The translations under genes were made by a program, and so were the position numbers. Below the pieces are notes generated by a model. It ran no database searches. It was not told where the DNA came from and worked only from the letters and a program-made list of their open reading frames with translations. DNA of 44,034 bases from an uncultured Spartobacteria bacterium. GTDB lineage: Bacteria > Verrucomicrobiota > Verrucomicrobiia > Chthoniobacterales > Chthoniobacteraceae. Below are positions 9,464-19,045 of this stretch, piece after piece (within the stretch, counting starts at the first letter, position 1; the number at the start of each line of letters is the position of its first letter). The stretch is taken from the NCBI GenBank assembly GCA_903882875.1, contig CAIRYQ010000101.1, positions 1-44,034 on the forward strand, in the 5' to 3' direction.

Positions 9464-9874
9464 ATGCGCCGCTTTTCCGACCGCCACGCACTGCACACGC
9501 TCAGCGAGCTGAATGTGACTCCTCTGCTGGATCTCGCGTTCGTGCTGCTGATCATTTTCATGATCACCACGCCGCTGATGGAAAACAGCACCGACCTCGT
9601 GCTGCCGAGCGGCGAGGCGAAGCAGCCGGCAAACATGGAGGACGTGCGCACCGTCTCGATTCACTCCGACCAGACGATCACGCTGAACGACGAGCGCATC
9701 ACCGCCGACGCGCTCGTGGCCAGGCTCGCCGCACTGCTCGCATCACGACCGGATCTGGGTGTGCTCATCCGCCCGCACCGCGACCTGCCGGTGCAGAAAT
9801 TTTCCGAGGTGCTCGACGCGGTGAAGCGCGCAGGCGTGAAGAAAATCGGCTTTGTGCAGACGACGAAGGAATGA
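9464..9874 (+). CDS. ExbD/TolR biopolymer transport protein
   Basis: 136 aa. After a short cytoplasmic start comes the diagnostic segment 'LNVTPLLDLAFVLLIIFMIT' with the conserved membrane Asp at D23, which carries protons in ExbD/TolR. The remainder is a periplasmic domain ('ITLNDERITADALVARLAAL', 'VLIRPHRDLPVQKFSEVLDA'). It sits between the TolQ-like gene (4 bp upstream) and the TonB/TolA-like gene (6 bp downstream), so the three are surely co-transcribed. Confidence 0.92.
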   Translation: MRRFSDRHALHTLSELNVTPLLDLAFVLLIIFMITTPLMENSTDLVLPSGEAKQPANMEDVRTVSIHSDQTITLNDERITADALVARLAALLASRPDLGVLIRPHRDLPVQKFSEVLDAVKRAGVKKIGFVQTTKE

Positions 9875-9880
9875 TGAGCC

Positions 9881-10822
9881 ATGCGTGATGAACCGCTGAT
9901 ATCGCCGGGCGAGGAGCACGGGAGGTTCGGAAAAAATTTCATGCTCGTGCTCGTGGCCCACGTTGTGTTCGTCGTCAGCGTATGGGCTGGCGGCAAGTGG
10001 CTTTTCAAAACACACAAGCCGGAGCAGATCACATGGCTCGACGGCGGCGGCGAGCCAGGCTCGGCACCGCTCGTACTCCCGCTTCCAGAAAGCGGCGACA
10101 CTTCGCCCTCAGTGCGACCGCCCCGGCCCGAGGCAGACATTCTGCCGCCGCTTCCTCAGCTCACGACGGAACCGGCCGCGCCGCGCTCAACCGACGATCT
10201 TGCATTGCTCCCGAAAGTGACGCCCACGCCGACACCCACGCCGCGACCGAGGCCAACTGCGACGCCGCAGCCGAAGCCGACAACGCCCAGACCATCATCT
10301 TCCGCGACACCGAAGCCAAAGCCGAAAACCGCCGCATCGCCGACGCCTGCCAAAAGCATCGCGAAAGTTGCGACGCCGAATCCCGGTGCGAAACCCACAC
10401 AGACGAAGATCACCGACTCGAATGCAAGACCCCAGGGCGCAGGAACCGGCACGGGCAACGTGACGTCCGGCGCTGGCAGCGCAACGAACGCCGGAACGAA
10501 AGGCGGTCCTGGTGCGGCGGGTGGCTCGACGGCCGCACTCCAGTCGTATTTCAGCAAAGTCGAGCCGGTGATTCACCGCGAGTGGAAGCCGCCGCAGACG
10601 GTCGTCAGCAGCAGCCGCGAGGTGGAGGCGCATGTGCGCCTGCGCGTGGCGGCGGATGGAACGGTGGAGTCGCTCAAGCTCGTGAAGCCGACCGGCAACG
10701 TCGAGGTGGACAAATCCATTGAAGACGCGCTTCAGCGCGTGAAGAAGCTCGAACGCCCGCCCGCGGAACTGCTGAAGAACGGAGTGCTCGAAGCGTCGGT
10801 GGAGTTCGTTCTCGAAGTTTGA
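9881..10822 (+). CDS. TonB/TolA-like energy-transducing periplasmic protein
   Basis: 313 aa. One membrane anchor lies near residues 19-40 ('NFMLVLVAHVVFVVSVWAGG'). A long Pro/Thr/Lys-rich spacer follows (about 105-165, with TPTPTPRPRPTATPQPKP-type repeats), then a Gly/Ala/Thr linker, and from about 225 a TonB C-terminal domain ('VEAHVRLRVAADGTVESLKL', 'VDKSIEDALQRVKKLERPP'). The anchor-spacer-globular layout spans the periplasm and transmits force from the TolQ/TolR motor. The C-domain is the TonB type, yet the neighbour is TolB, so it probably does the TolA job; a role in TonB-dependent uptake cannot be excluded. Confidence 0.85.
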   Translation: MRDEPLISPGEEHGRFGKNFMLVLVAHVVFVVSVWAGGKWLFKTHKPEQITWLDGGGEPGSAPLVLPLPESGDTSPSVRPPRPEADILPPLPQLTTEPAAPRSTDDLALLPKVTPTPTPTPRPRPTATPQPKPTTPRPSSSATPKPKPKTAASPTPAKSIAKVATPNPGAKPTQTKITDSNARPQGAGTGTGNVTSGAGSATNAGTKGGPGAAGGSTAALQSYFSKVEPVIHREWKPPQTVVSSSREVEAHVRLRVAADGTVESLKLVKPTGNVEVDKSIEDALQRVKKLERPPAELLKNGVLEASVEFVLEV

Positions 10823-10861
10823 ACCTCGCGTGCGGCAACATTGTCTGAGAATTTTTTCCGC

Positions 10862-11986
10862 ATGAGAACCGCCATCGCCTCGCTCTTGTTCCTGCTGGCC
10901 TCGCTCGCTTTCGCCGAGGAACCGAAGATCCGCATCGTGAAAAGCACGAGGATGAACATCGCCATCACCGGGCTTTCCGGCGGCGATCTCGACACGCTCA
11001 AGCGCGACCTCGCAAACTCCGGTTTCTTCACGATCACGGGCGCGGATCAGGCGCAGTTCACCGCGGGGGCGACCGAGTCGGGCGGGCTGCACGGCACGGT
11101 CACGGCGAAGGACGGTGCGACTCCTCTTTCCAAAAACTACGGCGGCGCCGGACGCGCGGCGGTGCATCGCTTTGCCGATGACATCACGCAGGCGCTCGTG
11201 GGCGTGCGCGGCATCGCGTCCACGAAGATCGCATTCGTCGGCACGCGCACGGGAAAAAAGGAAATCTACACCTGCGACGCGGACGGAACGAACCTCGTGC
11301 AACTCACGCACGACGGCACGATCAGCGTCTCGCCGGGCATCAGCCCGGACGGCTCTTCGCTCGTGTACACCGGCTACCAGAGCGGCTACGCGGACGTGTA
11401 CCGCATCACGCTCGCGAGCGGCGCGCGCACGCGCATCATCAAATATCCCGGCACCAACAGCGGCGCAAAAATTTCCCCCGACGGCGGAAGGATCGCGCTG
11501 ACGCTGAGCAAGGACGGCAACCCCGAGATTTACGTCACGGGTTCAGGTGGCGGTTCGCCGCGGCGCATCACACGCACGGCGGGCGTGGAGAGTTCACCGA
11601 CGTGGTCGCCCGACGGCACGGAGCTGATCTACAGCAGCGACGACAGCGGCACGCCGCAGCTCTACCGCGTGTCCTCATCCGGCGGGACTCCGCAGCGGCT
11701 CCCGACGGGCTTTGGATACAACACCGCGCCGAGTTGGTCGCCCGATGGGAAAAAGATCGCGTTCAACACGCGCGGCGGCGGATCATTTTCCATCGCAATC
11801 CTCGATCTCGACGGCGGCTCCGTCCGCACCGTCGGCGAGGGCGAAGGCCCGGCGTGGGGCGCGGATTCACGGCATCTCATCTTCGCATACGGAAGCTCCC
11901 TCGTGATGTTCGACACACAGACCTCCACACGCACGACGCTCGTGGGCGGTGCGGGAAAAATTTCCGAGCCGACTTGGTCGCGATGA
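10862..11986 (+). CDS. tolB: TolB-like periplasmic beta-propeller
   Basis: 374 aa. It has a signal peptide (MRTAIASLLFLLASLAFAEE), an N-terminal TolB_N-type domain ('LDTLKRDLANSGFFTITGAD'), then a PD40 beta-propeller with repeated SPDG/WSPDG blades ('SPGISPDGSSLVYTG', 'SPTWSPDGTELIYSS', 'APSWSPDGKKIAFNT'). TolB is the periplasmic partner of Pal and TolA in outer-membrane constriction at division. It is the last gene of the tolQ-tolR-tolA operon. No Pal (OmpA-like lipoprotein) gene follows; tRNA-His is next on the other strand, so Pal must be elsewhere. Confidence 0.88.
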   Translation: MRTAIASLLFLLASLAFAEEPKIRIVKSTRMNIAITGLSGGDLDTLKRDLANSGFFTITGADQAQFTAGATESGGLHGTVTAKDGATPLSKNYGGAGRAAVHRFADDITQALVGVRGIASTKIAFVGTRTGKKEIYTCDADGTNLVQLTHDGTISVSPGISPDGSSLVYTGYQSGYADVYRITLASGARTRIIKYPGTNSGAKISPDGGRIALTLSKDGNPEIYVTGSGGGSPRRITRTAGVESSPTWSPDGTELIYSSDDSGTPQLYRVSSSGGTPQRLPTGFGYNTAPSWSPDGKKIAFNTRGGGSFSIAILDLDGGSVRTVGEGEGPAWGADSRHLIFAYGSSLVMFDTQTSTRTTLVGGAGKISEPTWSR

Positions 11987-12037
11987 GCTACGCGTGCGCA
12001 CATCGCGCGATGATTTCATACCGCGCAGGAGAAACCC

Positions 12038-12113
12038 TGGGGTGGCCGACGGGACTCGAACCCGCAACAGCCAGAACCACAATCTGGAGCTCTACCATTG
12101 AGCTACGGCCACC
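12038..12113 (-). tRNA. tRNA-His (GTG)
   Basis: The minus strand folds as a full cloverleaf. The acceptor GTGGCCG pairs with CGGCCAC and is preceded by a genomic G-1, the identity base of tRNA-His. The D arm has GTAGCTCAATGGTAGAGC. The anticodon stem CCAGA/TCTGG encloses a loop with GTG, and the T arm contains GGGTTCGAGTCCC. A CCA end is encoded (12038-12040). It lies between tolB and the amidase gene, opposite to both. Confidence 0.96.
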
Positions 12114-12200
12114 GTTCAGGGCCGAAGAAGTTACCAAAACATGCGCATCTGCCAAGTGGAACTTTTCCATACCGCGCGAGCCGATCAAAATCACCACCTC

Positions 12201-12788
12201 ATGAAATTCCTGAACTCCATCGCCGCTCTCCTTATCCTTGCCAGTGCGTCCGTCGCCGCGCCGGTGATCGTGATTGATGCGGGGCACGGCGGCCACGACC
12301 AGGGCGGAATGCCGGGGCAGCGCATCGCGGAAAAAGGATACGCGCTCGATGTGGCGAAGCGGCTCGACGGCGTGCTGCGTCGCGCGGGCTTCCGCACGGT
12401 GATGACGCGGAAAGGCGACTACTTCGTGACGCTCTCGGATCGCTGCAGCATCTCGAACAGACAATCGAACGCGGTCTTCGTGAGCATCCATTTCAATGGC
12501 GCGCCGAATTCCGACGCATACGGGATCGAGACGTATTTTTGCCGGGGCCGCGAGAGCGCCGCGCTCGCGGATCAGCTTTACCGCCAGTTGCTCGCGTCCA
12601 CCGGCGCGCCGGGGCGCGGAGTGAAGTCGCGATCGCTCTACGTGCTGAGCCATGCGCGGTTTCCGGCGGCGCTTTGCGAACTCGGCTTCCTCACGAACCG
12701 CGGCGAAGCGAAGCGCATCGCCGCCAGCTCGTACCGGCAACGGCTCGCGGAAGCGGTCGGTGCGGCAATCATCTCGCGCTACCGATAA
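12201..12788 (+). CDS. Exported N-acetylmuramoyl-L-alanine amidase (Amidase_3)
   Basis: 195 aa with a signal peptide (MKFLNSIAALLILASASVAA). The zinc amidase core starts at once: 'VIVIDAGHGGHDQGG' (zinc ligand H29), then 'FVSIHFNGAPNSDAYGIETYF' (second His ligand) and 'ALCELGFLTNRGEAKRI' with catalytic E160. These enzymes cut the bond between N-acetylmuramic acid and L-alanine of peptidoglycan during cell separation. It is a bare catalytic domain with no AMIN or SH3 cell-wall domain. Nearness to the Tol operon fits a role in envelope remodelling, although they are separated by tRNA-His. Confidence 0.92.
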   Translation: MKFLNSIAALLILASASVAAPVIVIDAGHGGHDQGGMPGQRIAEKGYALDVAKRLDGVLRRAGFRTVMTRKGDYFVTLSDRCSISNRQSNAVFVSIHFNGAPNSDAYGIETYFCRGRESAALADQLYRQLLASTGAPGRGVKSRSLYVLSHARFPAALCELGFLTNRGEAKRIAASSYRQRLAEAVGAAIISRYR

Positions 12789-12978
12789 GAAAACGGGCGC
12801 TGTATTTTTACGGAAAAAAAGCGCAGGAGGAGCACGTCCACTTGACGGTTCACGGCTCCAGTCCTGCGCTTGCTCCTTGGAAGCAACTTTCGAGAAAACG
12901 CGGAGCTTGTCGCGAAGCAGAATCCCCTTCTCGACTTCACCGCTGCGCGTTCCCTACAAACGCGGCCCGCAATTTTCC

Positions 12979-14691
<1,713 letters not shown>

Positions 14692-15420
14692 TCACTTCGC
14701 AGCCGGAGGCTTCTTCCCGCCGAGGTTGAAAAAATCGAACGGCTGCTGCGGTGGCGTAGGGGCATCCCCAGGCTTCGCGCCTTCCTCAGTGGGACGCGCC
14801 GGTTTCGCTGGCGGCATTTTTTCCGCACCGATGATCGCCGGGGACGCGGGTTTTTCATCCGCCGGTTTCTTCGGCGCCGCGGCATCGTCCGGCTTTGCCG
14901 GGACGATCACCACTTCTGGCGTCATTGACTCCGCCTTTTGCATGAGCGCGGCAAAGTTCGAGGTGCTGACACTTCTGGCGATTTCCTTCTCCCCGATGAG
15001 ATACACCATTTCGTAATCAATCCGATCGCGCTCAAGGATCGTGACGCTCGGCTTTGCGTCCAACTCGAAGACACCGCACTGGATCTCCGAGGATTGGAAC
15101 GACCGCAGTGACTTCACAGGCTCGGTTCCGGAATACTTCAGCAACCCGCCGGGATATTTCCGGATAACCGCCGTCCAGCGGAGCGTTCCCTCCGGCAGCG
15201 TGCGGATCGAAAGGTTTTCCAAAGTGGCGAAAAGCGTATGCGGACGCCCGTTCTCCGCTCCTGCGACAGTTTTTGATGCCGGATGCCCGACGGCCTTCTT
15301 GATGATCGTGATGCTCACACGCGGCTTTTCATCCGCGAGGCAGGCAATCACGGGAAAGAAAACGCAGAACGCGATCCCGATGACTCGGAGCAACCGCAGG
15401 ATTGGGATGTATAGTTTCAC
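14692..15420 (-). CDS. Exported protein of unknown function with proline-rich tail
   Basis: About 242 aa. I do not recognise a family. A strong hydrophobic start (VKLYIPILRLLRVIGIAFCVFFPVIAC) ends in a possible lipobox V-I-A-C, so it may be a lipoprotein. A beta-rich middle follows ('VSITIIKKAVGHPASKTVAG', 'LRSFQSSEIQCGVFELDAKP', 'IDYEMVYLIGEKEIARSVST'), and the last 70 residues are Pro/Ala/Lys-rich ending PFDFFNLGGKKPPAAK. There is no good ATG; a GTG at 15420 is taken, with another GTG at 15453 in frame. It converges on glnS. Confidence 0.6.
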   Translation of the reverse strand: MKLYIPILRLLRVIGIAFCVFFPVIACLADEKPRVSITIIKKAVGHPASKTVAGAENGRPHTLFATLENLSIRTLPEGTLRWTAVIRKYPGGLLKYSGTEPVKSLRSFQSSEIQCGVFELDAKPSVTILERDRIDYEMVYLIGEKEIARSVSTSNFAALMQKAESMTPEVVIVPAKPDDAAAPKKPADEKPASPAIIGAEKMPPAKPARPTEEGAKPGDAPTPPQQPFDFFNLGGKKPPAAK

Positions 15421-15520
15421 GTTTTGAAAGTTGCGGAGTCTCGCACGGAACACAGCGCAGAGGACGAAAACTTTGACCCCTCATCAGCTCGCACCCACGG
15501 CAGTACAGAAGGCACAAGAG

Positions 15521-16036
15521 ATGCTTATAATTTCCATAATGATGCTTTTGCGAAAAAAAACACAGCTTCGGATTGCCTATGCCTTGCTCGCGGCCACCGC
15601 CGCGTCGCTCATCGCGTACGACTTCGCACAACGCAGTGAACCCGCCGTTCAAAATGTGCAGACCGAACCGATGCCACCGCCCCCGCAAAATACGCCGGGA
15701 CTCCCGATCTTGCCGATTGCACAATCGCCATTCCGCGAGGCGAACAGGGAAGCTTTCCTGGCCAGCCATCCCGCCCCGACGAGCACAGAGACGAAAGCAC
15801 CGTCCATAGCACAGCATCGCAGCGCGCAGTCCGGCGTTTATTTTTTGAAAGTCGCCGTGGAAGTACCCTCCAAGCACGGTCCGCTCGCGCTGAACCGAGG
15901 CACGCGCGTCCGCCTCGTTCGGGAGCAGGACGGCAAACTGCGCGTCCGCCGCAACACGACGGATTTCCTGATCGAGAAATCACAGGTCACGGACGACCTC
16001 AACGAACTGAGCGCACTCGCTCGGAACTCCTCGTAA
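15521..16036 (+). CDS. Membrane-anchored protein of unknown function, possible SH3-like tail
   Basis: 171 aa from ATG 15521 (alternatives 15539, 15542). One N-terminal membrane segment ('QLRIAYALLAATAASLIAYD') is followed by a Pro-rich linker and a small C-terminal domain 'VYFLKVAVEVPSKHGPLALN ... RGTRVRLVREQDGKLRVRRN'. That strand pattern is like a bacterial SH3/KOW-type barrel, but the match is by eye. Its start region is divergent from the preceding lipoprotein-like gene (about 100 bp apart), so the two may share a promoter region. Confidence 0.6.
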   Translation: MLIISIMMLLRKKTQLRIAYALLAATAASLIAYDFAQRSEPAVQNVQTEPMPPPPQNTPGLPILPIAQSPFREANREAFLASHPAPTSTETKAPSIAQHRSAQSGVYFLKVAVEVPSKHGPLALNRGTRVRLVREQDGKLRVRRNTTDFLIEKSQVTDDLNELSALARNSS

Positions 16037-16395
16037 TATCACCTCGGCAAACAAGCAGATGGCAACAGCTTGCTTTTTGCCGGGTTGACCAATGTGTGAT
16101 GCGGCTGGATACGCCGCTGGAGTAGCGCACTGTTTGAGTTTCCGCCGCTCTATCGCCGCGCGGGCTTGGAACAAGGGACTGATTATTGTGTTTTCCTCCG
16201 GAGGGCGGGAGAAAATGGTCCGCTGGTCGAGTGAACGGAGCCACGTATTGCGCGGCGCAGCGTGCGAACCCCGTCGGCTTCCATTCACCCTCCTGGCACG
16301 CAAAACTGTTCGCTATTCACACGAGACTCGACAGCACGCCTCCATTGCATCAGCGATTCGGGCTTACTTCGCCATCCGTCCTTCGTCATTCCACG
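16037..16395 (+). other. Intergenic stretch without a recognised gene
   Basis: 359 bp between the unknown membrane protein and the nucleoside phosphorylase. I see no convincing coding region or tRNA. Open frames cross it but they lack codon bias and start signals. It presumably holds the phosphorylase promoter. Confidence 0.5.
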
Positions 16396-17640
16396 ATGCA
16401 CATCCCCACTTTCATCGAGAAAAAGCGCGACGGACACGAACTCACCGCGGAGGAAATCGCCGAATTTATCCGCGGCTACACGAGCGGCGAGGTGCCGGAC
16501 TACCAGACGGCGGCGTGGGCGATGGCGGTGTATTTCAAAGGCATGACCGCCGCCGAAACGGGCGCACTCACCCGTGCGATGATGCACAGTGGAAACGTGC
16601 TGAAGCATCCCGCCGGTTCGCCGCCAAAGGTGGACAAGCACAGCACCGGCGGCATCGGCGACAAGGTCTCGCTCATCCTCGCGCCGCTGCTCGCGTGCGA
16701 CGAACTGTGGGTGCCGATGATCAGCGGACGCGGCCTCGGCATCACCGGCGGCACGCTCGACAAACTCGAAAGCATTCCCGGCTTTCGTGTCGGCCTGAGT
16801 GAAGAGGAAACTCACGCGCAGCTCGCACGCATCGGCGTCGCAATGATCGGGCAGACGGCTAATCTCTGCCCCGCCGACAAGAAGCTCTACGCGCTCCGCG
16901 ACGTGACTGCGACCGTGCCGAGCATCCCGCTCATCGTCGCGAGCATCATGTCGAAGAAACTCGCCGAGTCGCTCGACCGCCTCGTGCTCGATGTGAAATT
17001 CGGCACCGGCGCCTTCATGCAAAGCCGCACTGACGCCGAGACGCTCGCAGCCGCGCTCTGCGCGACCGGACGCGAGTGCGGCGTGAAGACTGAGGCAATT
17101 CTCACGCCGATGAGCGAGCCGCTCGGCCACACCGCCGGCAACGCACTCGAAGTCCGGGAGTCCGTGGAAACATTGCAAGGCCGCGGCCCCGCCGATCTAG
17201 TGAAGCTCACGCTCGACCTTGCCGAGCGAGTCGCGAATGTCCCGCGCACGCAACTTGCGAAGTGGCTCAATGACGGCACCGCGTGGCGAAAGTGGGTTCA
17301 GCTAGTCGAAGCGCAGGGTGGACGAGCATCGGACACGGAGCGCATCCTCGAAATCCACGCCGCACCGCTCCGCCACATCTTCGCCACACCGAGCGCCGGC
17401 ACGCTCACGAGGATGGACGCCGGACTGATCGGCCGCGCGTGCATCGCTCTCGGCGCAGGACGCGCGAAGGCGAGCGACGCGATAGATTTCGCTGTCGGCA
17501 TATCGGACATCGTGAAAGTCGGAACGCCCGTCGAAGTCGGATCCCCGCTGCTCACGATCCACGCTCGCAACAAACGCGGACTCGCGGAAGCGCGCGCATT
17601 TGCAGAACAGGCGGTTGAAATCGCGGAACTCCATCCGTAA
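16396..17640 (+). CDS. Thymidine / pyrimidine-nucleoside phosphorylase
   Basis: 414 aa. The phosphorylase signature KHSTGGIGDK (81-90) lies in the right place, preceded by the alpha domain 'ELTAEEIAEFIRGYTSGEVP' and followed by 'PMISGRGLGITGGTLDKLES' and 'VLDVKFGTGAFM'. The enzyme splits thymidine or uridine with phosphate into base and (deoxy)ribose-1-phosphate for nucleoside salvage. Length fits a DeoA/Pdp enzyme rather than the longer archaeal AMP phosphorylase. The DeoA versus Pdp choice (thymidine only, or uridine as well) cannot be made safely, so no symbol is given. It stands alone, with a hairpin just after the stop. Confidence 0.9.
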   Translation: MHIPTFIEKKRDGHELTAEEIAEFIRGYTSGEVPDYQTAAWAMAVYFKGMTAAETGALTRAMMHSGNVLKHPAGSPPKVDKHSTGGIGDKVSLILAPLLACDELWVPMISGRGLGITGGTLDKLESIPGFRVGLSEEETHAQLARIGVAMIGQTANLCPADKKLYALRDVTATVPSIPLIVASIMSKKLAESLDRLVLDVKFGTGAFMQSRTDAETLAAALCATGRECGVKTEAILTPMSEPLGHTAGNALEVRESVETLQGRGPADLVKLTLDLAERVANVPRTQLAKWLNDGTAWRKWVQLVEAQGGRASDTERILEIHAAPLRHIFATPSAGTLTRMDAGLIGRACIALGAGRAKASDAIDFAVGISDIVKVGTPVEVGSPLLTIHARNKRGLAEARAFAEQAVEIAELHP

Positions 17641-17642
17641 CC

Positions 17643-17664
17643 ACCTGCGTGCTCACGCAGGTTT
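17643..17664 (+). terminator. Candidate terminator after the nucleoside phosphorylase
   Basis: ACCTGCGT (17643-17650), loop GCTC, ACGCAGGT (17655-17662): a perfect 8-bp stem followed by a short T run. It begins 3 bp after the phosphorylase stop and lies 34 bp from the stop of the convergent glycosyltransferase gene, so it could serve both. The weak T tract lowers confidence. Confidence 0.55.
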
Positions 17665-17695
17665 ATCGAGTCTCGCGCCAATGAGTAAGCCAAAC

Positions 17696-19045
17696 TCAGT
17701 GGCGGGCGGGCACGTTCGCGGTTTCGGCGCCGAGTGAACCTGCAAGCCGGACGAATGCCGCCGCCATCCCGTGCAGCGAAAACTTCTCCCGCGCCAAATC
17801 TCTCGCAGCCGCGCCGCACGCGCGCAGACAGGCGGGGTCGCGGAGCGATTCCTCCAGTGCATCGGAGAGCGCATTTGCCGCGCTCTCCGAGTTTTTTCCC
17901 GGATCAAAAAGCACACCGGCCTGTTCGTTGACGATTTCAGGAAAGGCCCACGCGCGCGGCTGAACCACCGGCACGCCCGCGGCCAGCGCCTCGATCACGT
18001 AGAGCCCGAATGCCTCGCTCGCCGTCGCTGGCACGCTGAAGACGTCGAGGCCGCGGAGGAAACGGATTTTTTCCTCGCGCGAGACATTCGGGAGGAACTC
18101 GACATCGCCCGCGCAGCCCGCGGCGGCGAGCTTCTCGCGCAGCGTGTCCGTGTAACGCGCATCGCCATCGGTCATCGAGCCTGCACAGCGCAGCCGCAGT
18201 CCTGGAATCGTGTTCCGCTTCTTCAGGATGATGAACGCATCCACCAGCACGCCGATCCCCTTCCCCGGCACGAAGCGCGCAAGATAGCCGATTGTCGGCG
18301 CGCTGTGCGGCTGCTCCGGCTCCGCGTCGAAATCCTCCAGCGCGATCCCGTTCTGGATCACGCGCATCCGCTGCGCCGCTTCCGCATTGCTCCAGCGCAG
18401 GCGCGCGGCCATCAGTTCCGCGAAATATTTGCTCGGCGCGACCCACGAATCCGCGTCCCTCATCCGCTCGGCGAGCAGCGACCAGATCTCCGGCGCGCGC
18501 GAACCAAGACCATCGAGAAATGTGTCCTCGCCCTGCAAAAATCCGACGACCGGAACTTTCAGTTCGTCGCGCAACGAACGCGCGAGACCCGCCTGGAGCG
18601 CAGTCGAGAGCCACACGGAGTCCGGCGGCTTTCCGTCGAACGCCGTCTTCAGCCACGCGACCAGCTCGCGAAGTTCGCCCGCCTGGTTTCCCATTTCGCC
18701 GCGCAGCATGGAGAGCGTCATCTCCGCGACCTCGGGCCCGCCCGTCTTCGCAGCGGCGCGGCCCGCGAGCATTTTCAGAATCCACCGCGCGCTCAGCAGG
18801 CGATCCATCCAGCGCGGCATCTTGCGCAACAGCGGAAATTTCTCGCGCAGATACGTGCTCACGCCGCCGAAGAAAATCGGCGCACTCGGACTTGCCGCAG
18901 TCTCGTCGAGCGTGAGCGGCAGGTACATCGGCAGCAGCAGCGCGCGGTGGCCCTGCCGGTGCAGCTCCTTCGCGAGCGCATTGTCGCGCATGCACACGCC
19001 GCAGTGGTAGCTCCCGGTGCCGGGCGTCAGCAGTGCGATGTTCAT
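17696..19045 (-). CDS. Glycosyltransferase, GT4-like
   Basis: 449 aa. The N-terminal Rossmann domain starts 'MNIALLTPGTGSYHCGVCMR'. The C-terminal domain has 'IGYLARFVPGKGIGVLVDAF', 'FLPNVSREEKIRFLRGLDVF' and the nucleotide-sugar E-x7-E motif in 'SEAFGLYVIEALAAGVPVVQ'. It transfers a sugar from an activated donor, for a surface polysaccharide, glycolipid or glycogen-like polymer; the acceptor is unknown. The ATG at 19045 overlaps the stop of the upstream PQQ-propeller gene (shared ATGA, 19042-19045), so the two are translationally coupled. No signal peptide; cytoplasmic or membrane-associated. Confidence 0.88.
   Translation of the reverse strand: MNIALLTPGTGSYHCGVCMRDNALAKELHRQGHRALLLPMYLPLTLDETAASPSAPIFFGGVSTYLREKFPLLRKMPRWMDRLLSARWILKMLAGRAAAKTGGPEVAEMTLSMLRGEMGNQAGELRELVAWLKTAFDGKPPDSVWLSTALQAGLARSLRDELKVPVVGFLQGEDTFLDGLGSRAPEIWSLLAERMRDADSWVAPSKYFAELMAARLRWSNAEAAQRMRVIQNGIALEDFDAEPEQPHSAPTIGYLARFVPGKGIGVLVDAFIILKKRNTIPGLRLRCAGSMTDGDARYTDTLREKLAAAGCAGDVEFLPNVSREEKIRFLRGLDVFSVPATASEAFGLYVIEALAAGVPVVQPRAWAFPEIVNEQAGVLFDPGKNSESAANALSDALEESLRDPACLRACGAAARDLAREKFSLHGMAAAFVRLAGSLGAETANVPARH

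Noticed and set aside
12820-12870. Inverted repeat AGCGCAGGA / TCCTGCGCT upstream of glnS as a riboswitch or terminator
   Set aside because: The stem has a 33-nt loop, no T run follows and no known leader motif is present; too weak to list as a regulatory element.
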